Source of the DNA: Macrolepiota albuminosa
Lineage: Eukaryota; Basidiomycota; Agaricomycetes; Agaricales; Agaricaceae
Length of the DNA: 64,000 nt
Direction of reading: 5' to 3'
Assembly (NCBI GenBank): GCA_027475525.1
Contig: JAMWFC010000046.1
Location: 2,232,001 to 2,296,000 of the forward strand
The translations under genes were made by a program, and so were the position numbers. A model generated the notes under the pieces. That model saw only the letters and a program-made list of their open reading frames with translations, searched no databases and was not told where the DNA came from. Below are positions 43,844-54,442 of this stretch, one piece after another; within the stretch, counting starts at the first letter, position 1; each line of letters begins with the position of its first letter.

Positions 43844-44065
43844 TCAGTACTCAGTAATCAGCCTGGCAGTGAGTTTTAGACCTGCATGTTTAGGAATGAA
43901 AATGGGCTTGCTGGAATTGACGTGACGTGCACCTGTAGTGCAAAGCGGCCTAGGACAGTTGATATCTAGAGGGGGCCCATAGTCGAGCGAAATGAATTCG
44001 CACATCGTGGCATTATAAATGGTATCCGCTTCGATGACCAGCAGGCGTCGGGAAAAGGAAGGCAT
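43844..44065 (-). CDS. Small hypothetical protein (weak)
   Basis: A 73-codon frame opening MPSFSRRLLVIEADTIYN and containing CEFISLDYGPPLDINCP. It is protein-like but unrecognised, and lies 45 bp upstream of the preceding minus-strand gene. It could be an exon of a larger upstream gene. Confidence 0.25.
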   Translation of the reverse strand: MPSFSRRLLVIEADTIYNATMCEFISLDYGPPLDINCPRPLCTTGARHVNSSKPIFIPKHAGLKLTARLITEY

Positions 44066-45201
44066 GCCCGAAATGACTTCTCCGCGAGAAGAGCATAGAC
44101 AGTCTCACAAACAAACAGCGCATTCGGGAACAGGTTATCAGGTTTCGTTGAGAGCGATAGAAATAATACAATGTAACGGGAGAAAGAATGAGGAGATGGG
44201 AAACTGCAGTGAAGTCGGGTTTTTCCCCGGTACTGCGCCTTACTTTCCCTAGAGCCTGATAGTTCACACGAAATACAAGAAGTGGGGCGGCTTTCAAGAT
44301 GCTTTTTCGTTGAAGGAATCTGTACTGATGGCAGAACTGGTTGACGTTGACGCGGAACCAGCTCAAGATGAGATCTCCTTGGACGTTGTGGACTCCGAGG
44401 AAATTGATTTGAAGTGTCAGCGCCAAGGACGACTTCCTTCCAAGTCTACGTTCCTGGAAGAAAAGCGGATGCAAAGTCTAAGTCCGACTTAGAATTAGCA
44501 GAGTTAATAACACTATATCTATGCACTATCGGATTCCAGATGAGGAGAGTTAGCTACAATGCGAGCCGGAGACTTCAGTGATAGAATCAGAAAGTCTTAC
44601 ATACTAACACGTTTAAACCTGTGACATTTCAGAAAGATTAATCGTGAAGAGTCGTATCAATTATATAGACATTCACGTCGTCTGCTACGACGCCGCAGAA
44701 TTTACTGATGAAGTCTGTGTCATCCGTTGCACCGAATGTCCTGAAAAGGACGGCCAAAATCTTCTAGAAGACAGGATATGCCTCGATTCACTGTGTGAGC
44801 TCTGTTGCTGTTAGTGACAGGGTGAAGTGTGTCTGGAATTTGTGAGACCGGGAAAGGGCGGGTAGGCGACATTGGGGTATACACATGCCTGCAGTCACAC
44901 CACAGTCACATCACGTGGGTTGTCGAGTATGATGTCACCTATCTCATTTCAATAGTGGGAAAAGCCATGTTACACCATTTCCAACGTACAAGTTTCTGCT
45001 GGAAAATCTTTTCAAACAAAGGAAAGTGCCTGTTTTTACAGTGAAAAGCTGGCTAAGAAACAAATAACAGGTTTCTTTTACCCCTTTCCCACCAGAAACT
45101 GGTTCTGACCCCAGCAGTGTCTTAGGAAGTGTCATCGTGGGGGAGAGCAAGGTCAGCTTCTAACCTACTGAGCACCTTTTCAGCTCATTACAAGTAGCAC
45201 T
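44066..45201. other. Intergenic; nothing recognised
   Basis: A minus-strand open frame at 44013-44474 and a short plus-strand acidic frame at 44310-44492 have no recognisable domain. Nothing firm can be supported. Confidence 0.45.
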
Positions 45202-47297
45202 ATGCAGTCTCAGTCCCAGTTGTCCTTCAATCGATCGGAGCTCAGCGCCCAGCACGCCAATTTCCCCTATTTGCAGCATCAAGATCATCAACGAGAGCAA
45301 TGAACTTATGATAGGCGAGTCCATCTACGAAAATGCCGCAGAGGAAAAGATGAAGCTCGTGGACAAGAGCTGGCTCATTCACGAATTCATCGACTCAGCG
45401 ATGCATGTCAGCATCGTGTTGAGGCCCCATCGCTTCGGCAAAACAATGAACATCTCTATGATGCAGTAAGGAATCATTCTCAAGTCATTTTTCTGCATCC
45501 ACTGCTCAAAGTCTCGAAGAAGCTGTACATCTTTGTTTCTGTGAAAGCATTGAATACTGCACATGCCTGAGCGGGTTACAGATTCGTGCAGACATTGCTC
45601 AAGTGTGCGATACCTACAAGCTGCGGGCCATCTGACCCCTTATGGACCTTTTGTGCAAATCAGCGTCAAAAAAGCTCAGTCGTGAGNNNNNNNNNNNNNN
45701 NNNNNNNNNNNNNNNNNNNNNNNNNNNNNNNNNNNNNNNNNNNNNNNNNNNNNNNNNNNNNNNNNNNNNNNNNNNNNNNNNNNNNNATACCTACAAGCTG
45801 CGGGCCATCTGACCCCTTATGGACCTTTTGTGCAAATCAGCGTCAAAAAAGCTCAGTCGTGAGATAACATTCATCGTTCTTTTGATTCCCCCTTTTGATT
45901 CCCCACAACAAGTGGCGTTCAACGGAGGTTTTGCAGAAGCAGGTGAACAAAAAATGAAAGGCTTCTTCTCTGATTTGCTCAAGGTAAGTTCTGAGGTCCC
46001 TCTATGTTCCCCTTCCCGATCTCATGTATAACTTGTTTCTCCCAAAGGACAACCGCTATCTTGATAAAGCCTTCTGCGTCGGCATCCTGCCAATGGCCAA
46101 ATCTGGAATTATGTCCGGATTGGACAATGTTGAAGTCTTTGACCCCCTGGTTCCCGAGGTGACCTATTGTGACTCATTTGGATTCACCAAGGAAGAAGTA
46201 CAGGCATTGTGTCCAAATACGGATAGCTTCACCTTTGGAAACCCTCTGCTTGATATTTGTCTGTGGGAGGCAGATGGATTTGCACCCGACGAGAGGCTGG
46301 AGAAGTTCTATAATGGCTACATGATTGCTGGAAAGACAGGTATCTACAATCCTTGGAGTATAGTCAACTGTGTTGCGAAGAAGGAATTCAACCATTATTG
46401 GGAAATATCAGGTAGGCATCTCTTCAGCTTGACTTCAATTTGCATCTTGGTTGAACCTTTCTTTTCTCAATGCTAATTCAGGCTCCTCTGAACTCCTACA
46501 TGCACTTTTGTGGACCAAACCCAGTCTCTTTCCAGTGCTTGAAGTCTGCCGTGACTTGATCTCCAAACCTGCACAGTCAGGCATTCCCATCACACTTGAC
46601 CGACAACCGCACCTCCAATATGCCTCTCTTCATGGGAAAATTGGGCCCGAGACACTTTGGACACTTCTTATCTATACTGGCTATCTCACCATTGATAGCA
46701 TCAGAGGCTCAACAGCTGTCGTCAAAATTCCCAATAGAGAAGGTTCGTAATATCTGGCACCAGTGGTTTCTGAAGCCATATGCGAAGGGCAAACCAATGT
46801 CACGACCATATGACATGATGGAACACCTCCATCACGGCGATCATGTCCAATTCCAACAGCTGCTGGACGACTTTATCAGACTCCTTTCCTCTCACGACAT
46901 AAAAAAACATAATGAATCACTATATCATGTGTACGTCCTTGGAATTTCGTGCCATCTCAGCCAGCGTGGGTGGCAAGTCGACTCCAATCTGGAAAGTGGG
47001 CACGGATGACTTGATATGTGCCTACAGAAAGAAAATGACAGCAAAGCAATCATTATCGAATTCAAGTACATCAAGAATGATGAAAAGGAAACACTTGCGG
47101 AGAAGGCGGCAGAAGGACTCATTCAGATTGCTGAGAACAAGTATGGCGATAAGCTTCGCAGGGACGTCCAGCTCGTCCAGCTCGCATCCATCTGTTTTCA
47201 CAAGCGCACTGCTTATTACAAGTACGGGACCGCAAAACGAGGCTCTGGCGGTGAATGGGAGTATCTTGACGAAAATGGTGTTTCTCTGAGAACGTAG
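45202..47297 (+). pseudogene. AAA-ATPase-like / PD-(D/E)XK nuclease gene, interrupted by TGA and an assembly gap
   Basis: Member of the family that pairs an 'AAA-ATPase-like' domain with a C-terminal PD-(D/E)XK nuclease fold, expanded in basidiomycetes and also found in oomycetes and bacteria. Visible blocks: KLVDKSWLIHEFIDSAM, the P-loop-like RPHRFGKTMNISMM (about 45,419-45,460), FFSDLLK/DNRYLDKAFCVGILPMAKSGIMSGL, TFGNPLLDICLWEADGF, GYMIAGKTGIYNPWSIVNC, and near the end the nuclease core ESGHG...LDMCLQ with AIIIEFKY. TGA at 47007-47009 stops the frame where the family normally has Arg, and the same frame then runs open to 47297. The first exon and exact start are uncertain. The N run at 45687-45786 lies in the second coding block. 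Confidence 0.72.
45610..45863. repeat. Identical 77-bp ends flanking exactly 100 N (assembly gap)
   Basis: 45610-45686 and 45787-45863 are identical over exactly 77 bp, with Ns at 45687-45786. The flanks of this gap overlap, so the true distance is probably minus 77 bp and no sequence is missing. Confidence 0.97.
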
Positions 47298-48364
47298 AAA
47301 TTTAGGTCTACCGTGGCGTATCCTTACAGATCCGACCAAAGCTAGATTATTGTAGCGTAGGTAGATATCAATGTTGTAACATAGTGTAACACTTTCTGCC
47401 TAGAGGCAAATTGACAAGGAATGGAAGTCGTGAGAAATTCTATATGTAGAACAAGTATTACCTTTAGACAAATCGGTCGGAACAAAACCAAAAGTGAGGT
47501 CAATCACCATCATGGTCGTTTCGTTTCGAGATACTTACAGAGTGGGCGCAGAATTCATTCAATGAGTTACAAAACAAGTATAAATGGTTTGAATCGATCC
47601 GTGAGCATCCAAAGGATCCGCATCATTGCTGGATGAGAACACAGTTGGAATACGTGGCACCGGGCGCATATCAGGGTGTTTGTCAAAAAGACACCGATAA
47701 TAACCGCGCGTAAAAGTAGGGCGGAGCTCCGTCTTCTGAGAGAACATCCAACCTCTGAGTCGCCGAGCACGGCAACAGTAGGATCCTTGATTAATACTGA
47801 CAAACAACTCGGGTTATCTTTTGCCGTTCCGGAGTGCAAACCAACGGGTGCAATGACCCCTTCTCTCATGTTACCCTGTCCCGCGCCATTATATATCATC
47901 CAGCATTGAAGCGCTTACTCTAGCACGTCACATAAATGCTTTCGCGGCTGGTGAACATAACTGGGAATGCGTTGTCGCCTCTGCGTGAGTGGGAGGTGCG
48001 GTTTGATACTCATGGCGAACGGGATGAAGGATCTTCTTCAGCAGCAGGAACCGCATTGGTAGACACGGATGGCTCTTGTTTAAACTTTTCACTAACATAA
48101 TCGTTTTGTAGGTGATCGATCTCCGAGCGTTGCGTTCGCTTATGCCCCTTCTCCCGGAACATGTGCTTCAAAATATCGCCATGGAATGTGTTGCTCCAGC
48201 GTGTAATAGCGTCCGCAACATCATCAAGAAAGATTTGGATCACGTAGTAGACGTCTTGTCTAGTTTGCAGTTGGAACCGGAAGATAACCCTTTTGACAGT
48301 ATCGAGGTCAGTTTTCTCCTTGACCCGTGCAGTCACAGGCTGACTCGCTTTTAACGAGAAGGAT
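47298..48364. other. No recognisable gene
   Basis: Overlapping open frames occur on both strands: minus 47567-47899; minus 48010-48393 with FRFQLQTRQDVYYVIQIFLD; plus 48112-48354 with SLMPLLPEHVLQNIAM. The last two are mutually exclusive and neither matches a family I know. Confidence 0.4.
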
Positions 48365-48882
48365 ATGGACGTCTCTACTGCCTGTCCACTCAATCTTGTT
48401 TCTTCGCCTCAGAATGCTATTGCTATTTCTCGCTCCTATCCCCACAGCGTTTCAGAGCAACATTCAAGTGCTGTGAGTAATCAAACTAGGAAACATCCAC
48501 ACTTCATCCAACCCCATTTTCCCAGCTCATCCAACCTCATGAACAGGAATTTGAACCGTGCCACACGTATCGTCCAAGGTTCACGATTCCTACCATCCTC
48601 GTTTCTCCGTGTGCACCATCAGAGCATCACATGTCTTGTCGTGTCCCTATTCAAAACAGCGCATTTGGCGACCAGCTCACAGTTCCCAGCTACCCTGTTT
48701 TTAATCACATATTTCCCCCTATGGTTCTTCCTGAGCAACCATTGTTGGCACTACAGAATTGGACATGGAAATCGGGGCACTGGCAAGCTACTCTACCCTC
48801 GATATGCGAACAGGAAATGAAGGGCTTGTTTTCACGAGTTCTAAAACGAAAAAGGATACGTCGTAAACGTATCTGTCGGTGA
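48365..48882 (+). CDS. Small protein with a strongly basic C-terminal tail, unknown function
   Basis: Two exons, 48365-48472 and 48526-48882, with a clean 53-nt GTGAGT...CAG intron, give 154 residues. The mature-looking C-terminal half reads FPPMVLPEQPLLALQNWTWK, then SGHWQATLPSICEQEMKGLF, and ends in an Arg/Lys tail (VLKRKRIRRKRICR) that could be a nuclear localisation or nucleic-acid-binding signal. The ALQNW.W..GHW.A.LPS..E pattern recalls short lineage-specific Agaricomycete proteins, from memory. The phase-consistent intron is the main reason to accept it. Confidence 0.55.
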
Positions 48883-49230
48883 GCTTTGCGCTGCATGTGG
48901 AATGTTTCAGCGTCGCTTCATCACTTATGATATTATGAGACTTCATGACTGTATCAGTGAACGGGAAACCTGTATTATTAGCTACACGGACACTAGTCGA
49001 GTGTCAAAAGTACCATTGTAATCTAATTACACTTCTGCTGTCACGTGCGTGCTGACCGTGACGTTGTCGTTGCTGTTGTTTACCAAACGTGGTCTACGGT
49101 TCAAGCTCTTTTTGACCATCTCCGAGTCCTAACACGTTCTTTCAGTTTGGGGGATTCTTTCGCCTGCTCTTTGCCTACGTTCCACTTTCAACAGTGGTCC
49201 AAGGGAACTTCTTTTGAGACTGCATTGTCC
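48883..49230. other. Intergenic; upstream of NVJ2-type gene
   Basis: The frame of the next gene stays open back to 49045 but has no ATG there, so this is probably 5' leader. No promoter element was identified. Confidence 0.5.
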
Positions 49231-52200
49231 ATGAGTCTTAAAGCTCTGTTCTACGCCTATATCCTTGGAGGAATTACTTTCATCCCTCTTGTACTCGCTG
49301 GAATCATCTTTTTTGCTATTTACACCTCTGTTCCTGTCAAAGATGCCAAGGTCACGGCGAAACGTAGTGCAAAGCCTGATGCTCAGAAAGATGAGGCGGG
49401 TGACACGACGTCAGACATTACGCCAATCCTTAATGTGGATACCGACGACATACCTCGAACACGGAAGGGGTGGCTTACCATGCGGCGGACATTTGAGGAG
49501 ACCAGTCCTGATGGAGGTTATGTCACAATGATGCGTTCGTTTCTTGATGCACGATCGAAGGATCCAAAGCGGTCGCGGCCAAAGGACATGTGGTATGTCG
49601 TTTTGAAAGGCACGGTGCTTTACCTCTACGAGGATGAGGACATGACGGAATGTGAGGCGGCAATTGAATTAGGTGGGCATGAAGTTGTAGTTTACCCTCA
49701 AGGACTGTTGGATGGTGAACTATTCACAAAACGAAACGCAATATGCCTTAAGCCGAGGAAAGAGGACGAGAAGCGTATGCCGAGTGTGACGAAGGAGATG
49801 AAGTCGAGTGACGACGAGGTTGAGGAGGAAAAGAGAGGCATCCGTTCGAAACGAGACGACAAAGAACATAACAAGGCACTAGGAATTGACATGGCGAAGC
49901 ATACTGCTAGTGAAAAATCCTTCGACACTAACACTCCATGGTTCATGTTCGTACGCTCTTGCATAGAGATGGAAGATTGGTATCTTGCTCTCATCCACGC
50001 GTCCACCCAGCCCAGCAAAACACCTACGTTGAGTCCATTACGTCCTGTCTTCCGACCTGCAGATATGCACTATCTCGTCTCCACCTTGGATGAGCAACCA
50101 GATGTTATCCCAACGCGTTGGCTAAACGCACTTATCGGGCGTGTGTTCTTCAGCTATTATCGGACTCACAGGCTAGAACATTACATTATTGGTCGCTTGA
50201 TGAAGAAGTTATCCAAAGTCAAAAAACCAACTTTTCTAACCGATGTTGCCGTCACCGAGGTATCTGTCGGTAACAAAGCCCCAACCTTGAGCAAGCCTAT
50301 GCTGAAGGAGCTTACTAAAGAGGGAGATGCGGCCATGGAAGTCCACTTCCACTACAAAGGAGAGTTCCGTATTACCATTCAGGCGACGGCAAATATCAAT
50401 ATTGGAAAGTCTTACACCGTCAAATTGGTTCTCGCTGCCGTTCTTAAGGAACTTGTGGGCAATCTCCTGATTAAGATTAAACGACCTCCGAGTAGCCGTA
50501 TCTGGTATGCTTTTACTCAAGCACCACGGATGGTGTTAGAAGTGGAACCCATTGTCAGTGATCGGCAGCTTACTTGGAGCATGATTCTGAGTACTATAGA
50601 AGCAAAGCTCAAAGAAATTGTACGTCCATATGTTCGCGTTTCGACTCATTTTTTCAATTTCTTCCAGGTATATGAGTCCGTAGTTCTGCCTAATATGGAC
50701 GACATATCATTTTTTGACAGTATGAAGTTCGACCACCGTGGTGGAATATGGCATGACGCATCGAGACACCAAATGCCATCTGTACCTCTTCACGACGCCG
50801 TTGCTGGTGACGATTCCCAGCCAGACGAGTCTGAACCCACACAGGATGATGTGCTACCTATAGTCGAAGAGACAATCATCAAAAGTAAACAGTCTACAGA
50901 GGAGTCAACCGTCCTTATTGAGCCAGTGACATCACCACTACCGCCCTCACTAGTTGAGATGAGCAGCGCGTCAGAGGTCGAAACTTCTCTTCTTCGCCCG
51001 ACAGAGAGACGACGACAATCGTGGTTCTCAAGTGTTAGAAGTGAAGGGTCGACTTCTCGTAGAGGAATAATATTCCCTGATCCTGATGACGGAGAGAGTG
51101 AACATGATCTACAGCGTGGACGCTCAAAAGATTCCGATAAAGGCAGCATCGTGTCTTCGAGGTCGCGGTCGACGCCCCAAGATTCGGATTTTCTAGGAGG
51201 TCTGAAGGATCATGATTCGACACCAGAAATTGACCATACCTCTGCTCATGATACCTTTCTTGCGCCACAAACGCCACAAATGAGTCGGCGATCCTCGTCT
51301 CAGCACTCCTCCCAACGCGAACACATCAAATCACTATCCACGGACTCGTCAAAGAGTGCTCCTGATATGGAGACTGCCGCGTCTAAGAAAACGCCCGTTC
51401 TTAACCCTAACAGTGCCGCCTCTTTTCTGACGACGTTGAGATCGCGTGCTGGAGATAAGCAAGCTCTCAGTAATACTGCCAAAGAAGCAATGCGAAAATG
51501 GGGTGTTAACTGGGGCGCTAAGAAGGAATCTAATAGTGGAGACATTTCGGATCATGGCTCTATCGCGTCAACAATCAGTGCACGCTTACGGCCTGACACT
51601 ACTTTTAGTGTGGCAAGCAAGGCTCGTGCGAGTTATGCAGAGGTACGAGCAGCTGTGGCGGAAAGAAAGAGTCGCAATACTGCTGCAAACGACGAGCAAG
51701 TAGATAACAGCCGGTCTTCATCGCCTTCAACGTCGCCCGTATCCATTCCAGATAGCTCGAGGGTCAAGGCTCGCTCAACAAGCAATCCGTGGTCAGGATC
51801 TGAGCTCGCACCAAATAATGATCTCGCCGGCCCATCATCGTACCCCGATACAGTTACGCTATCTACATCCGCAAATTCCACCTCGTCTTCTTTCAAGCAT
51901 GTGTCTGTCAATGAGGCAGTATCATACAGGTCGTCTCCTCCGGCCTCACGGACGGCGACTGAAGGGGAAGTTACCATGCCGATACTCCCGTCAAAGCCCA
52001 TGCATGTCGTTCAACCGACTGCCAAGACTATGACTATACCTGGCATTCATGCAAGTCACCGCGGTGAGGTCATGTCTATGGGTTACGTCGCCCAACCGCC
52101 TGCAATGAACCCATTGGAGGGTAAATCCTCAATATACCGACTCTTCAAAACTTCCACTGGGTCAAGTCCAGGATCTGGCTCTGGACCGGCTGGGCCACTA

Positions 52201-52701
52201 TCGCCATCAATGCCACTAGCACCAACACAAGATAGTTCTGTCACGTCAAATGAACAATTTGGGGGAAGCCCGTGCCTTGTTCCTCCACCCTCGCCCAACG
52301 CTTCCGCAACATCTGTGCCAACGATCGTTCCAACCACCCCACGTGTTCCACCACCGCTCCCTCCCCGCTCCCCACAGGCCCGCCCACAGATACGGTCAAC
52401 CCTGTCAGAAGCCCAAGAAGCGTTAAAAACCATTGCCTGCAAGGACGAACGAAGGCGTTCAGTGTCGTCTGAGAACATTTTCGCCCTGTCAATCACAAAT
52501 CAGAATGGCGTGAGTGACGTTGGGGACTCCCCGAGTATTTCCAAGGGTACGGATGCAGCTGAAAAGGCTGGCGATCATACTATATCTCCTGTGTCAGATC
52601 AAGAGCTTGCTGCGTCTATCCCCAAGAAGTCATTTACCCCGAATCCAAATGCACCTCCGTTACCACCTCGTCGGCCACCACAATCTCTACCAGAAGCATA
52701 A
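49231..52701 (+). CDS. NVJ2/TEX2-type lipid-transfer protein (TM, PH and SMP domains)
   Basis: ER-anchored protein of membrane contact sites that moves lipids through a tubular SMP domain. The ATG at 49231 (MSLKALFYAY) is followed at once by a membrane helix (ILGGITFIPLVLAGIIFFAI). A PH domain follows (GWLTMRRTF...MWYVVLKGTVLYLYEDEDM...PWFMFVRSCIEMEDWYLAL), then the SMP domain (ADMHYLVSTLDEQ, RWLNALIGRVFFSYYRTH, GEFRITIQATANINI, LIKIKRPPSSRIWYAF). The C-terminal 500 residues are Ser-rich and disordered, with proline motifs (PPPLPPRSPQ; APPLPPRRPPQ) that could bind SH3 domains. A 48-nt intron at 50620-50667 lies in frame without a stop; removing it joins KLKEI/VYESVVLPNMDD and gives 1140 residues. 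Confidence 0.87.
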   Translation: MSLKALFYAYILGGITFIPLVLAGIIFFAIYTSVPVKDAKVTAKRSAKPDAQKDEAGDTTSDITPILNVDTDDIPRTRKGWLTMRRTFEETSPDGGYVTMMRSFLDARSKDPKRSRPKDMWYVVLKGTVLYLYEDEDMTECEAAIELGGHEVVVYPQGLLDGELFTKRNAICLKPRKEDEKRMPSVTKEMKSSDDEVEEEKRGIRSKRDDKEHNKALGIDMAKHTASEKSFDTNTPWFMFVRSCIEMEDWYLALIHASTQPSKTPTLSPLRPVFRPADMHYLVSTLDEQPDVIPTRWLNALIGRVFFSYYRTHRLEHYIIGRLMKKLSKVKKPTFLTDVAVTEVSVGNKAPTLSKPMLKELTKEGDAAMEVHFHYKGEFRITIQATANINIGKSYTVKLVLAAVLKELVGNLLIKIKRPPSSRIWYAFTQAPRMVLEVEPIVSDRQLTWSMILSTIEAKLKEIVRPYVRVSTHFFNFFQVYESVVLPNMDDISFFDSMKFDHRGGIWHDASRHQMPSVPLHDAVAGDDSQPDESEPTQDDVLPIVEETIIKSKQSTEESTVLIEPVTSPLPPSLVEMSSASEVETSLLRPTERRRQSWFSSVRSEGSTSRRGIIFPDPDDGESEHDLQRGRSKDSDKGSIVSSRSRSTPQDSDFLGGLKDHDSTPEIDHTSAHDTFLAPQTPQMSRRSSSQHSSQREHIKSLSTDSSKSAPDMETAASKKTPVLNPNSAASFLTTLRSRAGDKQALSNTAKEAMRKWGVNWGAKKESNSGDISDHGSIASTISARLRPDTTFSVASKARASYAEVRAAVAERKSRNTAANDEQVDNSRSSSPSTSPVSIPDSSRVKARSTSNPWSGSELAPNNDLAGPSSYPDTVTLSTSANSTSSSFKHVSVNEAVSYRSSPPASRTATEGEVTMPILPSKPMHVVQPTAKTMTIPGIHASHRGEVMSMGYVAQPPAMNPLEGKSSIYRLFKTSTGSSPGSGSGPAGPLSPSMPLAPTQDSSVTSNEQFGGSPCLVPPPSPNASATSVPTIVPTTPRVPPPLPPRSPQARPQIRSTLSEAQEALKTIACKDERRRSVSSENIFALSITNQNGVSDVGDSPSISKGTDAAEKAGDHTISPVSDQELAASIPKKSFTPNPNAPPLPPRRPPQSLPEA

Positions 52702-53102
52702 GGACAAATTTAGATCCAGGGCATAAGTCTTGTTGACTGAGATATCACTACTATACATGCTACAAACGCCACTGCGGTCAAATAATATTCGTTGTACTTG
52801 CATTACATCTATGTATCGATGTTCCTCTCATTCTTTCTATCTCCCTTACAGCTGCAGTATTTAAACTCAGACAATGTTTGAATCGAAAGTGCAACTACCC
52901 TTTCAAAGGTTGACCTAAAATTACAATTGAAACCGTGACTCAAATCGAGTGTTCACCAACTCCAAATCTCCCTATTATTAAAAATCACGGACTCCAGGGT
53001 GTGTTCCACTTCCAGAATGTAAGAGGGGACTCTTCATTTCTTTTCGTCCCCAACCCCTCTGCCCATCTGCGAACTTTGCTCAACACTGCGTAACAACTTC
53101 GT
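52702..53102. other. Intergenic; nothing recognised
   Basis: Presumed 3' flank of the NVJ2-type gene and upstream region of the following decayed gene. Confidence 0.5.
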
Positions 53103-54442
53103 TATGGATCCTCCCAGTGAGTCCTATTGTTTTTCCTTCGTCTATCCCACACTGACCTTTCGAAGCTTTTCCATTCACGGAAGATGAACTGAAAGAAGCC
53201 GGTCTTCTAGACGAAGGCGAGTCCCTTCGTCTTTTTGCACGTCAAGGGCATGCCTTCCAGCGCCCTGAGCGCTAGTTAGTCATCCCGGACTCTCCCTCTC
53301 TATCAACTTACTGCACAATCTATGCCATACTTACCATCTCCCTTATAGATTTATCCGAATCCGCTGCGCATGTGCTTAAGACTATGAGAGAGCACCCGGA
53401 GTTGCTGAGCGAGTCTTTCAATACCTTTCTGCATCTATACCGCACTTACCACCTTCTGCCCAGAACTCTCCCTCTTCACTCTCCAATGTATTGACCTCCA
53501 CGGCCGGAAAAGTAAGGCCCCTAGCTCGTCTTGCGTGCCCGGCTGGCAGGCTCCGAGTGAGGTGACAACGGCGCCCAATTCCTCTGCCCGCACCTACGCC
53601 AGCGATGCCACCTCCGTGTATGGCCCTGACGAGTATGAGAGAATTTCATATTATAACGGCATCGCTGGGGACGGTGACCACCCGCCCCTTGTGTACCGTT
53701 CGGACTTCCTCACTACGCCCTTCCCCAAGCCCGTCGGCCGACACGCCCACATCCCTGTCAAGTCGCCCCGTGGAGTCTTTGGCACCCCGCTCAATGGTGT
53801 CTGGGACGTTGTTGGTCCGCAGATTCATGATCTGATCAAAGCCCGGAAGATCGACGGGTCGTCCGTCAACCCTGTTCGCTTCTTCACCCACGCACCGCCG
53901 GGAGAGGAAGCGAAGGGGAGTCTCGGTCCCGTCGTCATATGGGTCGGTGTCACTCCGGGTTCTACCTCCGCTGATACCGCCCACGAGGTCTCCGGAGAGA
54001 TCCTTGCCCTCCTACTGAAGAACGGAATCAAGGATGTTGTTGTGGAATGGCACGAGGCGGAATCGCAGCGCCTCTAATTCCGCCATGTCTCATGTGACCG
54101 TGTCCCCACGTTCGTAGTGAGTAGTGTTGTCTTACTCATGTTAGTACATTCGGTTCTCAGGTATATATTATAACTATCTATGGTTTCATCATAATATATT
54201 TGGCTTCAGTTGCGAATTGACAGTCAAGGCCCTCCGACAGCAGCAATGCTACTCATCGTGTCCGTCGCCTCTTGACTGCTCTTCTCGGCGTTGCTGTTAA
54301 GGAGGAAGATTCATGGGGTACTTTCACGCTCTAGGACGGCAGTCTCAGCAACAATGTTTAAGGGGTCACTGCCATGTCCTGCCTGCACAAGAACACCACC
54401 GTCGATTATGGCGCACCCATGTGCATTCCCAACTGTCCTTGC
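53103..54442 (+). pseudogene. Decayed member of a large Agaricomycete-specific protein family
   Basis: Pieces of one ancestral gene are spread in order. ATG at 53103 (MDPP) leads through a short intron to FPFTEDELKEAGLLDEGESL; further on come LSESAAHVLKTMREHPELL and a 180-residue frame (53535-54077) with FGTPLNGVWDVVGPQIHDLI and SLGPVVIWVGVTPGSTSA. After a stop at 54075-54077, homologous text resumes near 54,242 as NATHRVRRLLTALLGVAVKE and then HKNTTVDYGAPM, interrupted by in-frame TAG and TAA codons. I know intact relatives only as uncharacterised, high-copy mushroom proteins. The function is unknown. A heavily spliced live gene is a less likely alternative. Confidence 0.6.

Noticed and set aside
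45590..45700. Alternative frame in the AAA gene (RADIAQVCDTYKLRA) with another TGA
   Set aside because: The frame with FVQTLLKC joins the preceding exon in phase; the alternative needs an extra lesion and cannot be decided here.
48010..48393. Minus-strand 127-codon frame with DVYYVIQIFLDDVADAIT
   Set aside because: An overlapping plus-strand frame is equally plausible, there is no domain, and it runs into the start of the supported small gene.
49045..49230. N-terminal extension of the NVJ2-type protein
   Set aside because: The first codon is GTG; the ATG at 49231 is followed at once by the expected membrane anchor.
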